Source: Liolophura sinensis (Eukaryota > Mollusca > Polyplacophora > Chitonida > Chitonidae). From it: 64,000 nucleotides of DNA. Below, piece by piece: positions 23,601 through 37,566 of the stretch. The translations under genes were made by a program, and so were the position numbers. The stretch is taken from positions 62,001 to 126,000 of the forward strand of contig NW_027017998.1 of the NCBI RefSeq assembly GCF_032854445.1, read 5' to 3'. The notes beneath the pieces are model-generated. The model did not search any database, was not told where the DNA came from, and was given only the letters and a program-made list of their open reading frames with translations. Position 1 is the stretch's first letter. Each line of letters begins with the position of its first letter.

Positions 23601-26600
23601 TTGTTAATTGAAATCGGCTACACTGTACTCTGTACAATCGCTACTGGTCATTACTATATTTAACTTTTGACTATAAGTTATGTGCCCTTCGGTAGCCCAG
23701 AAGACCTGAAAATCTTTGGGCTAAGCCCCATTTAACTCACCCAGCAATTGCCTTACTTCTAAGTGCAAGACAATCTCAATGTCTTTATCCACGTGTAGAA
23801 AAACCACACCATTTGTACGTGAAAAACACAAGGTACTTGATACAGTCTGCTGTAAAAAGTACAACTGAACACTGACCCACTTCAGTAAGGTGCCAAAAGA
23901 TGCGGAATTGAGCCAGCATCGGCAGCTGTTGAAAAATTGCAAATTTCCCTGGTTTCCATGGAGTAAGAGCCGTTGCTGGGCACGTGATTATGACATCAAT
24001 GATCATTCAAATGTCACTACAGGCAAAAGTATTGGTCGGAGAGCAACGCGGTTTGCACCATTCGATTTCTCGTCACAAAATACGTCGGATTAGCCTCTTA
24101 CCAGCAGCACTCGAACAGTTTTTCCACTTTTGCATTTTTACCTGGTCTTTTAGTTAATTGAAATCGGCTACACTGTACTCTGTACAATCGCGGACTGGTC
24201 ATTACTATATTCAACTTTTGACTATAAGTTATGTGCCCTTCGGTAGCCCAGAAGACGTCAAATCTTTGGGCTAAGCCCATTTAACTCACCAGCAATTGTC
24301 TTACTTCTAAGTCCAAGACAATCTCAATGTCTTTATCTACGTGTAGATAAACCAGACCATTTGTACATAAAAAACACAAGGTACTTGATACAGTCTGCTG
24401 TAAAAAGTACACCTGAACACTGACCCACTTCAGTAAGGTGCCAAAAGATTCGGAATTGAGCCAGGTATCGGCAGCTGTTGAAAATTGCAAATTTCCCTGG
24501 TTTCCATGGAGTAAGAGCCTGTTGCTGGGCACGTGATTATGACATCAATGATCATTCAATTGTCACTACAGTCAAAAGTATTGGTCGGAGAGCAACGCGG
24601 TTTGCACCATTCGATTTGTCGTCACAAAATACGTCGGATTAGCCTCTTACCAGCAGCACTGGAACAATTTTCCAATTTTGCATTTTTGCCTGGTCTTTTT
24701 GTTAATTGAAATCGGCTACACTGTACTATGTACCATCGCGACTGGTCATTACTATATTCAACTTTTGACTATAAGTTATGTGCCCTTCGGTAGCCCAGAA
24801 GACCTGAAATCTTTGGCTAAGCCCATTTAACTCACCCAGCAATTGCCTTACTTCTAAGTGCAAGACAATCTCAATGTCTTTATCTACGTGTAGAAAAACC
24901 ACACCATTTGTACATGAAAAACACAAGGTACTTGATACAGTCTGCTGTAAAAAGTACAACTAAATACTGACCCACATTAATAAGGTGCCAAAAAATGCGG
25001 AATTGAGCCAGGCATCGGCAGCTGTTAAAAATTGCAAATATCCCTGGTTTCCATGGAGTAAGAGCCGTTGCTGGGCACGTGATTATGACATAAATGATCA
25101 TTCAATTGTCACTACAGCAAAAGTATTGGTCGGAGAGCAACGCGGTTTGCACCATTCGATTTGTCGTCACAAAACACGTCCGATTAGCCTCTTACCAGCA
25201 GCACTGGAACAATTTTTCCAATTTTGCATTTTTGCCTGGTCTTTTAGTTAATTGAAATCGGCTACACTGTACTATGTACCATTGCGACTGGTAATTACTA
25301 TATTCAACTTTTGACTATATGTTATGTGTCCTTCGGTAGCCCAGAAACGTCAAATCTTTGGGCTAAAGCCCATTTAACTCACCCAGCAATTGCCTTACTT
25401 CTAAGTGCAAGACAATCTCAATGTCTTTATCTACGTGTAGAAAAACCACACCATTTGTACATAAAATACACAAGGTACTTGATACAGTCTGCTGTAAAAA
25501 GTACAACTGAACACTGACCCACTTCAGTAAGGTGCCAAAAGATTCGGAATTGAGCCAGGTATCGGCAGCTGTTGAAAAAATTGCAAATTTCTCTGCTTTC
25601 CATGGAGTAAGAGCCGTTGCTGGGCACGTGATTATGACATAAATGATCATTCAATTGTCACTACAGCCAAAAGTATTGGTCGGAGAGCAACGCGGGTTTG
25701 CACCATTCGATTTCTCGTCACAAAATACGTCGGATTAGCCTCTTACCAGCAGCACTCGAACAGTTTTTCCACTTTTGCATTTTTACCTGCTCTTTTGTTA
25801 ATTGAAATCGGCTACACTGTACTCTGTACAATCGCAACTGGTCATTACTATATTCAACTTTTGACTATAAGTTATGTGCCCTTCGGTAGCCCAGAAGACG
25901 TCAAATCTTTGGGCTAAGCCCATTTAAACTCACCCAGCAATTGCCTTACTTCTAAGTCCAAGACAATCTCAATGTCTTTATCTACGTGGTAGAAAAACCA
26001 GACCATTTGTACATGAAAAACACAAGGTACTTGATTACAGTCTGCTGTAAAAAGTACAACTGAACACTGACCCACTTCAGTAAGGTGCCAAAAGATTCGG
26101 AATTGAGCCAGGCATCGGCAGCTGTTGAAAAATTGCAAATTTCCCTGGTTTCCATGTAGTAAGAGCAGTTGCTACGCACGTGATTATGACATAAATGATC
26201 ATTCAATTGTCACTACAGCCAAAAGTATTGGTCGGAGAGCAACGCGGATTGCACCATTCGATTTCTCGTCACAAAACACGTCGGATAAGCCTCTTACTAG
26301 TAGCACTGAACAGTTTTTCCACTTTGCATTTTTACCTGGTCTTTTTGTAATTGAAATCGGCTACACTGTACTCTGTACAATCGCGACTGGTCATTACTAT
26401 ATTCAACTTTTGACTATAAGTTATGTGCCCTTCGGTAGCCCAGAAGACCTGAAATCTTTGGGCCAAGCCCATTTAACTCACCCAGCAATTGTCTTACTTC
26501 TAAGTCGAAGACAATCTCAATGTCTTTATCTACGTGTAGAAAAAACCACACCATTTGTACGTGAAAAACACAAGGTACTTGATACAGTCTGCTGTAAAAA

Positions 26601-27262
26601 TAACAACTGAACACTGACCCACTTCAGTAAGGTGCCAAAAGATGCGGAATTGAGCCAGGCATCGGCAGCTGTTGAAAAATTGCAAATTTCCCTGGTTTCC
26701 ATGGAGTAAGAGCCGTTGCTGGGCACGTGATTATGACATCAATGATCATTCAATTGTCACTACAGCCAAAAGTATTGGTCGGAGAGCAACGCAGATTGCA
26801 CCATTCGATTTGTCGTCACAAAATACGTCAAATTAGCCTCTTACCAGCAACACTGAACAGTTTTTCCACTTTTGCATTTTTGCCTGGTCTTTTTGTTAAT
26901 TGAAATCGGCTACACTGTACTCTGTACAATCGCTACTGGTCATTACTTATATTTAACTTTTGACTATAAGTTATGTGCCCTTCGGTAGCCCAGAAGACCT
27001 GAAATCTTTGGGCTAAGCCCATTTAACTCACCCAGCAATTGCCTTACTTCTAAGTGCAAGACAATCTCAATGTCTTTATCCACGTGTAGAAAAACCACAC
27101 CATTTGTACGTGAAAAACACAAGGTACTTGATACAGTCTGCTGTAAAAAGTACAACTGAACACTGACCCACTTCAGTAAGGTGCCAAAAGATGCGGAATT
27201 GGAGCCAGGCATCGGCAGCTGTTGAAAAATTGCAAATATCCCTGGTTTCCATGGAGTAAGAG
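17379..27262 (+). repeat. Indel-rich tract of the array with a 6-unit HOR of about 3.29 kb
   Basis: Units start at 17379, 17927, 18471, 19025, 19574, 20119, 20671, 21223, 21770, 22319, 22869, 23421, 23970, 24518, 25065, 25614, 26166 and 26713, with lengths from 544 to 554 bp. HOR markers recur every six units: CATGTAGTAAGAGCAG at 19561, 22856 and 26153; GCAGATTGCACC at 20198, 23498 and 26791; TCATTCAAATGTC near 20705 and 24003. The unit at 18471 reappears at 25065 (12 units later), with a different unit at 21770. Most of the many one-base indels are not shared between HOR copies. Confidence 0.85.
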
Positions 27263-30200
27263 CCGTTGCTGGGCTTGTGATTATGACATCAATGATCATT
27301 CAATTGTCACTACAGCCAAAAGTATTGGTCGGAGAGCAACGCGGTTTGCACCATTCGATTTGTCGTCACAAAATACGTCGGATTAGCCTCTTGCCAGCAG
27401 CACTGGAACAATTTTTCCAATTTTGCATTTTTGCCTGGTCTTTTTGTTAATTGAAACCGGCTACACTGTACTCTGTACAATCGCTACTGGTCATTACTAT
27501 ATTTAACTTTTGACTATAAGTTATGTGCCCTTCGGTAGCCCAGAAGACCTGAAATCTTTGGGCTAAGCCCATTTAACTCACCCAGCAATTGCCTTACTTC
27601 TAAGTGCAAGACAATCTCAATGTCTTTATCTACGTGTAGAAAAACCACACCATTTGTACGTGAAAAACACAAGGTACTTGATACAGTCTGCTGTAAAAAG
27701 TACAACTGAACACTGACCCACTTCAGTAAGGTGCCAAAAGATGCGGAATTGAGCCAGGCATCGGCAGCTGTTGAAAAATTGCAAATTTCCCTGGTTTCCA
27801 TGGAGTAAGAGCCGTTGCTGGGCACGTGATTATGACATCAATGATCATTCAATTGTCACTACAGGGAAAAGTATTGGTCGGAGAGCAACGCGGTTTGCAC
27901 CATTCGATTTGTCGTCACAAAATACGTCGGATTAGTCTCTTACCAGCAGCACTGGAACAATTTTTCCAATTTTGCATTTTTGCCTGGTCTTTTTGTTAAT
28001 TGAAATCGGCTACACTGTACTATGTACCATCGCGACTGGTCATTACTATATTCAACTTTTGACTATATGTTATGTGCCCTTCGGTAGCCCAGAAGACCTG
28101 AAATCTTTGGGCCAAGCCCATTTAACTCACCCAGCAATTGTCTTACTTCTAAGTCCAAGACAATCTCAATGTCTTTATCTACGTGTAGAAAAACCACACC
28201 ATTTGTACATAAAAAACACAAGGTACTTGATACAGTCTGCTGTAAAAAGTACACCTGAACACTGACCCACTTCAGTAAGGTGCCAAAAGATGCGGAATTG
28301 AGCCAGGCATCGGCAGCTGTTGAAAAATTGCAAATTTCCCTGGTTTCCATGGAGTAAGAGCCGTTGCTGGGCACGTGATTATGACATCAATGATCATTCA
28401 ATTGTCACTACAGCCAAAAGTATTGGTCGGAGAGCAACGCGGTTTGCACCATTCGATTTGTCGTCACAAAATACGTCAAATTAGCCTCTTACCAGCAACA
28501 CTGGAACAGTTTTTCCACTTTTGCATTTTTGCCTGGTCTTTTTCTTAATTGAAATCGGCTACACTGTACTCTGTACAATCGCGACTGGTCATTACTATAT
28601 TCAACTTTTGACTATAAGTTATGTGCCCTTCGGTAGCCCAGAAGACCTGAAATCTTTGGGCTAAGCCCATTTAACTCACCCAGCAATTGCCTTACTTCTA
28701 AGTGCAAGACAATCTCAATGTCTTTATCTACGTGTAGAAAAACCACACCATTTGTACATGAAAAACACAAGGTACTTGATACAGTCTGCTGTAAAAAGTA
28801 CAACTAAATACTGACCCACATTAATAAGGTGCCAAAAAATGCGGAATTGAGCCAGGCATCGGCAGCTGTTAAAAAATTGCAAATATCCCTGGTTTCCATG
28901 GAGTAAGAGCCGTTGCTGTGCACGTGATTATGACATCAATGATCATTCAATTGGCACTACAGGCAAAAGTATTGTTCGGAGAGCAACACGGTTTGCACCA
29001 TTCGATTTCTCGTCACAAAATACGTCGGATTAGCCTCTTACCAGCAGCACTGGAACAATTTTTCCACTTTTGCATTTTTGCCTGGTCTTTTTCTTAATTG
29101 AAATCGGCTACACTGTACTATGTACCATCGCGATTGGTCATTACTATATTCAACTTTTGACTATATGTTATGTGCCCTTCGGTAGCCCAGAAGACGTCAA
29201 ATCTTTGGGCTAAGCCCATTTAACTCACCCAGCAATTGCCTTACTTCTAAGTCCAAGACAATCTCAATGTCTTTATCTACGTGTAGAAAAACCACACCAT
29301 TTGTACATGAAAAACACAAGGTACTTGATACAGTCTGCTGTAAAAAGTACAACTAAATACTGACCCACATTAATAAGGTGCCAAAAAATGCGGAATTGAG
29401 CCAGGCATCGGCAGCTGTTAAAAAATTGCAAACATCCCTGGTTTCCATGGAGTAAGAGCCGTTGCTGTGCACGTGATTATGACATCAATGATCATTCAAT
29501 TGGCACTACAGGCAAAAGTATTGTTCGGAGAGCAACACGGTTTGCACCATTCGATTTCTCGTCACAAAATACGTCGGATTAGCCTCTTACCAGCAGCACT
29601 GGAACAATTTGTCCACTTTTGCATTTTTGCCTGGTCTTTTTCTTAATTGAAATCGGCTACACTGTACTATGTACCATCGCGACTGGTCATTACTATATTC
29701 AACTTTTGACTATATGTTATGTGCCCTTCGGTAGCCCAGAAGACGTCAAATCTTTGGGCTAAGCCCATTTAACTCACCCAGCAATTGCCTTACTTCTAAG
29801 TCCAAGACAATCTCAATGTCTTTATCTACGTGTAGAAAAACCACACCATTTGTACATGAAAAACACAAGGTACTTGATACAGTCTGCTGTAAAAAGTACA
29901 ACTAAACACTGACCCACTTCAGTAAGGTGCCAAAAGATTCGGAATTGGACCAGGCATCGGCAGCTGTTGACAAATTGCAAATTTCCCTGGTTTCCATGGA
30001 GTAAGAGCCGTTGCTGGGCACGTGATTATGACATCAATGATCATTCAATTGTGACTACAGGCACCAGTATTAGTCGGAGAGCAACGCGGTTTGCACCATT
30101 CGATTTCTCGTCACAAAATACGTCGGATTAGCCTCTTACCAGCAGCACTGGAACAGTTTTTCCACTTTTGCATTTTTACCTGGTCTTTTTGTTAATTGAA

Positions 30201-30556
30201 ATCGGCTACACTGTACTCTGTACAATCGCGACTGGTCATTACTATATTCAACTTTTGACTATAAGTTATGTGCCCTTCGGTAGCCCAGAAGACCTGAAAT
30301 CTTTGGGCCAAGCCCATTTAACTCACCCAGCAATTGTCTTACTTCTAAGTCCAAGACAATCTCAATGTCTTTATCTACGTGTAGAGAAACCAGATCATTT
30401 GTACGTAAAAAACACAAGGTACTTGATACAGTCTGCTGTAAAAAGTACAACTGAACACTGACCCACTTCAGTAAGGTGCCAAAAGACGCGGAATTGAGCC
30501 AGGCATCGGCAGCTGTTGAAAAATTGCAAATATCCCTGGTTTCCATGGAGTAAGAG
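27263..30556 (+). repeat. Clean 549-bp units including a near-identical monomer pair
   Basis: Unit length returns to exactly 549 bp. The stretches 28800-29348 and 29349-29897 are near-identical single-unit tandem copies, marked by ACATTAATAAGG, GTGCCAAAAAATGCGG, CAATTGGCACTACAGG and GAGCAACACGG. The same set of variants occurs in the unit at 21770, so this subfamily moved or was copied across about 7 kb. The last unit here (30008) introduces ACCAGTATTAGTCGG, related to the CTCCAGTATTAGTCGG variant found further downstream. Confidence 0.85.
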
Positions 30557-31516
30557 CCGTTGCTGGGCATGTGATTATGACATCAATGATCATTCAATTG
30601 TCACTACAGCCAAAAGTATTGGTCGGAGAGCAACGCGGTTTGCACCATTCGATTTGTCGTCACAAAATACGTCGAATTAGCCTCTTACCAGCAACACTGG
30701 AACAGTTTTTCCACTTTTGCATTTTTGCCTGGTCTTTTTGTTAATTGAAATCGGCTACACTGTACTCTGTACAATCGCTACTGGTCATTAATATATTCAA
30801 CTTTTGACTATAAGTTATGTGCCCTTCGGTAGCCCAGAAGACCTGAAATCTTTGGGCTAAGCCCATTTAACTCACCCAGCAATTGCCTTACTTCTAAGTG
30901 CAAGACAATCTCAATGTCTTTATCTACGTGTAGAAAAACCACACCATTTGTACATGAAAAACACAAGGTACTTGATACAGTCTGCTGTAAAAAGTACAAC
31001 TGAACACTGACCCACTTCAGTAAGGTGCCAAAAGATGCGGAATTGAGCCAGGCATCGGCAGCTGTTGAAAAATTGCAAATTTCCCTGGTTTCCATGGAGT
31101 AAGAGCCGTTGCTGTGCACGTGATTATGACATAAATGATCATTCAATTGTCACTACAGCCAAAAGTATTGGTCGGAGGGCAACGCGGTTTGCACCATTCG
31201 ATTTCTCGTCACAAAATACGTCGGATTAGCCTCTTACCAGCAGCACTCGAACAGTTTTTCCACTTTTGCATTTTTACCTGGTCTTTTAGTTAATTGATAT
31301 CGGCTACACTGTACTCTGTACAATCGCGACTGGTCATTACTATATTCAACTTTTGACTATAAGTTATGTGCCCTTCGGTAGCCCAGAAGACGTCAAATCT
31401 TTGGGCCAAGCCCATTTAACCCACCCAACAATTGTCTTACTTCTAAGTCCAAGACAATCTCAATGTCTTTATCTACGTGTAGAAAAACCACACCATTTGT
31501 ACATAAAAAACACAAG

Positions 31517-31540
31517 GTACTTGATACAGTAAAAAGTACA
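31517..31540. repeat. 7-bp deletion in the monomer hairpin (first of four)
   Basis: The usual GATACAGTCTGCTGTAAAAAG is reduced to GATACAGTAAAAAG at 31530/31531. This removes CTGCTGT, that is the hairpin loop and most of the 3-prime inner arm. A 2-bp GT flanks the deleted segment on both sides. The unit length becomes 542 bp. Confidence 0.9.
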
Positions 31541-33706
31541 ACTGAACACTGACCCACATTTATAAGGTGCCAAAAGATGCGGAATTGGGCCAGGCATCGG
31601 CAGCTGTTGAAAAATTGCAAATATCCCTGGTTTCCATGGAGTAAGAGCCGTTGCTGGGCACGTGATTATGACATAAATGATCATTGAATTGTCGCTACAG
31701 CCAAAAGTATTGGTCGGAGAGCATCGCGGATTGCACCATTCGATTTGTCGTCACAAAATACGTCGGATTAGCCTCTTACGAGCAGGACTGGAACAGTTTT
31801 TCCACTTTTGCATTTTTGCCTGGTCTTTTTGTTAATTGAAATCGGCTACACTGTACTCTGTACAATCGCGACTGGTCATTACTATATTCAACTTTTGACT
31901 ATAAGTTATGTGCCCTTCGGTAGCCCAGAAGACCTGAAATCTTTGAGCCAAGCCCATTTAACTCGCCCAGCGATTGCCTTACTTCTAAGTGCAAGACAAT
32001 CTCAATGTCTTTATCTACGTGTAGAAAAACCAGACCATTTGTACATGAAAAACACAAGGTACTTGATACAGTCTGCTGTAAAAAGTACAACTGAACACTG
32101 ACCCACTTCAGTAAGGTGCCAAAAGATGCGGAATTGAGCCAGGCATCGGCAGCTGTTGAAAAATTGCAAATATCCCTGGTTTCCATGGAGTAAGAGCCGT
32201 TGCTGGGCACGTGATTATGACATAAATGATCATTCATTTGTCACTACAGGCTCCAGTATTAGTCGGAGAGCATCGCGGTTTGCACCATTCGATTTCTCGT
32301 CACAAAAATACGACGGATTAGCCTCTTACCAGCAGCACTGGAACAGTTTTTCCACTTTTGCATTTTTACCTGGTCTTTTTGTTAATTGAAATCGGCTACA
32401 CTGTACTCTGTACAATCGCGACTGGTCATTAGTATATTCAACTTTTGACTATAAGTTATGTGCCCTTCGGTAGCCCAGAAGACGTCAAATCTTTGGGCTA
32501 AGCCCATTTAACTCACCCAGCAATTGTCTTACTTCTAAGTCCAAGACAATCTCAATGTCTTTATCTACGTGTAGAAAAACCACACCATTTGTACATAAAA
32601 AACACAAGGTACTTGATACAGTCTGCTGTAAAAAGTACAACTGAACACTGACCCACTTCAGTAAGGTGCCAAAAGATGCGGAATTGAGCCAGGCATCGGC
32701 AGCTGTTGAAAAATTGCAAATTTCCCTGGTTTCCATGGAGTAAGAGCCGTTGCTGGGCACGTGATTATGACATCAATGATCATTCAATTGTCACTACAGC
32801 CAAACGTATTGGTCGGAGAGCAACGCGGTTTGCACCATTCGATTTCTCGTCACAAAATACGTCGGATTAGCCTCTTACCAGCAGCACTGGAACAGTTTTT
32901 CCACTTTTGCATTTTTGCCTGGTCTTTTTGTTAATTGAAATCGGCTACACTGTACTCTGTACAATCGCGACTGGTCATTACTATATTCAACTTTTGACTA
33001 TAAGTTATGTGCCCTTCGGTAGCCCAGAAGACCTGAAATCTTTGGGCTAAGCCCATTTAACTCACCCAGCAATTTCCTTACTTCTAAGTGCAAGACAATC
33101 TCAATGTCTTTATCTACGTGTAGAAAAACCACACCATTTGTACGTGAAAAAAACAAGGTACTTGATACAGTCTGCTGTAAAAAGTACAACTGACCACAGA
33201 CCCACATGAATAAGGTGCCAAAAGATGCGGTATTGGGCCAGGCATCGGCAGTTGTTGAAAAATTGCAAATTTCCCTGGTTTCCATGGAGTAAGAGCCGTT
33301 GCTGTGCACGTGATTATGACATAAATGATCATTCAATTGTCACTACAGCCAAAAGTATTGGTCGGAGAGCAACGCGGTTTGCACCATTCGATTTGTCGTC
33401 ACAAAATACGTCGGATTAGCCTCTTACCAGCAGCACTGGAACAATTTTTCTAATTTTCCATTTTTGCCTGGTCTTTTTGTTAATTGAAATCGGCTACACT
33501 GTACTATGTACCATCGCGACTGGTCATTACTATATTCAACTTTTGACTATAAGTTATGTGCCCTTCGGTAGCCCAGAAGACCTGAAATCTTTGGGCCAAG
33601 CCCATTTAACTCACCCAGCAATTGTCTTACTTCTAAGTCCAAGACAATCTCAATGTCTTTATCTACGTGTAGAAAAACCACACCATTTGTACATAAAAAA
33701 CACAAG

Positions 33707-33729
33707 GTACTTGATACAGTAAAAAGTAC
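33707..33729. repeat. 7-bp deletion in the monomer hairpin (second of four)
   Basis: This is the same deletion as at 31530, here at 33720/33721. The following sequence, ACATTTATAAGG and GGAACTGGGCCAGG, differs by one substitution from the first instance (GGAATTGGGCC), as expected for copies of one original event. Confidence 0.9.
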
Positions 33730-36700
33730 AACTGAACACTGACCCACATTTATAAGGTGCCAAAAGATGCGGAACTGGGCCAGGCATCGGCAGCTGTTAA
33801 AAAATTGCAAATATCCCTGGTTTCCATGGAGTAAGAGCCGTTGCTACGCACGTGATTATGACATAAATGATCATTCAATTGTCGCTACAGCCAAAAGTAT
33901 TGGTCGGAGAGCAACGCGGATTGCACCATTCGATTTCTCGTCACAAAATACGTCGGATTAGCCTCTTGCCAGCAGCACTGGAACAATTTTTCCAATTTTG
34001 CATTTTTGCCTGGTCTTTTTGTTAATTGAAACCGGCTACACTGTACTCTGTACAATCGCGACTGGTCATTACTATATTCAACTTTTGACTATAAGTTATG
34101 TGCCCTTCGGTAGCCCAGAAGACCTGAAATCTTTGGGCCAAGCCCATTTAACTCACCCAGCAATTGTCTTACTTCTAAGTCCAAGACAATCTCAATGTCT
34201 TTATCTACGTGTAGAAAAACCACACCATTTGTACATAAAAAACACAAGGTACTTGATACAGTCTGCTGTAAAAAGTACAACTGAACACTGACCCACTTCA
34301 GTAAGGTGCCAAAAGATGCGGAATTGAGCCAGGCATCGGCAGCTGTTGAAAAATTGCAAATTTCCCTGGTTTCCATGGAGTAAGAGCCGTTGCTGGGCAC
34401 GTGATTATGACATAAATGATCATTCATTTGTCACAACAGCCAAAAGTATTGGTCGGAGAGCAACGCGGTTTGCACCATTCGATTTCTCGTCACAAGATAC
34501 GTCGGATTAGTCTCTTACCAGCAGCACTGGAACAGTTTTTCCACTTTTGCATTTTTACCTGGTCTTTTTGTTAATTGAAATCGGCTACACTGTACTCTGT
34601 ACAATCGCGACTGGTCATTACTATATTCAACTTTTGACTATAAGTTCTGTGCCCTTCGGTAGCCCAAAAGACGTCAAATCTTTGGGCTAAGCCCATTTAA
34701 CTCACCCAGCAATTGCCTTACTTCTAAGTCCAAGACAATCGCAATGTCTTTATCTACGTGTAGAAAAACCACACCATTTGTACATAAAAAACACAAGGTA
34801 CTTGATACAGTCTGCTGTAAAAAGTACAACTGACCACAATCCCACATGAATAAGGTGCCAAAAGATGCGGAATTGAGCCAGGTATCGGCAGCTGTTGAAA
34901 AATTGCAAATTTCCCTGGTTTCCATGGAGTAAGAGCCGTTGCTGTGCACGTGATTATGACATAAATGATCATTCAATTGTCACTACAGGCAAAAGTATTG
35001 TTCGGAGAGCAACGCGGTTTGCACCATTCGATTTCTCGTCACAAAATACGTCGGATTAGCCTCTTACCAGCAGCACTTGAACAATTTTTCCACTTTTGCA
35101 TTTTTGCCTGGTCTTTTTGTTAATTGAAATCGGCTACACTGTACTATGTACCATCGCGACTGGTCATTACTATATTCAACTTTTGACTATATGTTATGTG
35201 CCCTTCGGTAGCCCAGAAGACCTGAAATCTTTGAGCTAAGCCCATTTAACTCGCCCAGCGATTGCCTTACTTCTAAGTGCAAGACAATCTCAATGTCTTT
35301 ATCTACGTGTAGAAAAACCACACCATTTGTACATAAAAAACACAAGGTACTTGATACAGTCTGCTGTAAAAAGTACAACTGAACACTGACCCACTTCAGT
35401 AAGGTGCCAAAAGATGCGGAATTCAGCCAGGCATCGGCAGCTGTTAAAAAATTGCGAATATCCCTGGTTTCCATGGAGTAAGAGCCGTTGCTGGGCACGT
35501 GATTATGACATAAATGATAATTCAATTGTCACTACAGGCTCCAGTATTAGTCGGAGAGCAACGCGGTTTGCACCATTCGATTTCTCGTCACAAAATACGT
35601 CGGATTAGCCTCTTACCAGCAGCACTGGAACAGTTTTTCCACTTTTGCATTTTTACCTGGTCTTTTTGTTAATTGAAATCGGCTACACTGTACTCTGTAC
35701 AATCGCGACTGGTCATTACTATATTCAACTTTTGACTATAAGTTATGTGCCCTTCGGTAGCCCAGAAGACGTCAAATCTTTGGGCTAAGCCCATTTAACT
35801 CACCCAGCAATTGTCTTACTTCTAAGTCCAAGACAATCTCAATGTCTTTATCTACGTGTAGAAAAACCACACCATTTGTACATAAAAAACACAAGGTACT
35901 TGATACAGTCTGCTGTAAAAAGTACAACTAAACACTGACCCACTTCAGTAAGGTGCCAAAAGATTCGGAATTGAGCCAGGCATCGGCAGCTGTTGACAAA
36001 TTGCAAATTTCCCTGGTTTCCATGGAGTAAGATCCGTTGCTGGGCACGTGATTATGACATAAATGATCATTGAATTGTCGCTACAGCCAAAAGTATTGGT
36101 CGGAGAGCATCGCGGATTGCACCATTCGATTTGTCGTCACAAAATACGTCGGATTAGCCTCTTACCAGCAGCACTGGAACAGTTTTTTCACTTTTGCATT
36201 TTTGCCTGGTCTTTTTGTTAATTGAAATCGGCTACACTGTACTCTGTACAATCGCGACTGGTCATTACTATATTCAACTTTTGACTATAAGTTATGTGCC
36301 CTTCGGTAGCCCAGAAGACCTGAAATCTTTGGGCCAAGCCCATTTAACTCACCCAGCAATTGTCTTACTTCTAAGTCCAAGACAATCTCAATGTCTTTAT
36401 CTACGTGTAGAAAAACCAGACCATTTGTACATAAAATACACAAGGTACTTGATACAGTCTGCTGTAAAAAGTACAACTGAACACTGACCCACTTCAGTAA
36501 GGTGCCAAAAGATGCGGAATTGAGCCAGGCATCGGCAGCTGTTGAAAAATTGCAAATTTCCCTGGTTTCCATGGAGTAAGAGCCGTTGCTGGGCACGTGA
36601 TTATGACATCAATGATCATTCAATTGTCACTACAGCCAAAAGTATTGGTCGGAGAGCAACGCGGTTTGCACCATTCGATTTCTCGTCACCAAATACGTCG

Positions 36701-37542
36701 GATTAGCCTCTTACCAGCAGCACTGGAACAGTTTTTCCACTTTTGCATTTTTGCCTGGTCTTTTTCTTAATTGAAATCGGCTACACTGTACTCTGTACAA
36801 TCGCGACTGGTCATTACTATATTCAACTTTTGACTATAAGTTATGTGCCCTTCGGTAGCCCAGAAGACCTGAAATCTTTGGGCTAAGCCCATTTAACTCA
36901 CCCAGCAATTGCCTTACTTCTAAGTGCAAGACAATCTCAATGTCTTTATCTACGTGTAGAAAAACCACACCATTTGTACGTGAAAAAAACAAGGTACTTG
37001 ATACAGTCTGCTGTAAAAAGTACAACTGACCACAGACCCACATGAATAAGGTGCCAAAAGATGCGGTATTGGGCCAGGCATCGGCAGTTGTTGAAAAATT
37101 GCAAATTTCCCTGGTTTCCATGGAGTAAGAGCCGTTGCTGTGCACGTGATTATGACATAAATGATCATTCAATTGTCACTACAGCCAAAAGTATTGGTCG
37201 GAGAGCAACGCGGTTTGCACCATTCGATTTGTCGTCACAAAATACGTCGGATTAGCCTCTTACCAGCAGCACTGGAACAATTTTTCTAATTTTCCATTTT
37301 TGCCTGGTCTTTTTGTTAATTGAAATCGGCTACACTGTACTATGTACCATCGCGACTGGTCATTACTATATTCAACTTTTGACTATAAGTTATGTGCCCT
37401 TCGGTAGCCCAGAAGACCTGAAATCTTTGGGCCAAGCCCATTTAACTCACCCAGCAATTGTCTTACTTCTAAGTCCAAGACAATCTCAATGTCTTTATCT
37501 ACGTGTAGAAAAACCACACCATTTGTACATAAAAAACACAAG

Positions 37543-37566
37543 GTACTTGATACAGTAAAAAGTACA
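37543..37566. repeat. 7-bp deletion in the monomer hairpin (third of four)
   Basis: The same deletion is present at 37556/37557, in the counterpart of the unit at 33296 (offset 3836 bp). Flanking sequence agrees with the previous instance. Confidence 0.9.

Larger units (their letters stand above)
30557..37131 (+). repeat. Mixed-period HOR region with 542-bp units (units 57-68)
   Basis: Units start at 30557, 31106, 31648, 32197, 32747, 33296, 33838, 34387, 34936, 35485, 36034 and 36583. Two of them (31106 and 33296) are 542 bp because of the same 7-bp deletion in the monomer hairpin. Subfamily markers are GGCTCCAGTATTAGTCGG (near 32248 and 35536), GATCATTGAATTGTCGC (near 31679 and 36065), GAGCATCGCGG, and TGACCACAGACCCACATG near 33192. 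About 900 bp ending near 33837 recurs 3836 bp downstream. Confidence 0.85.
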
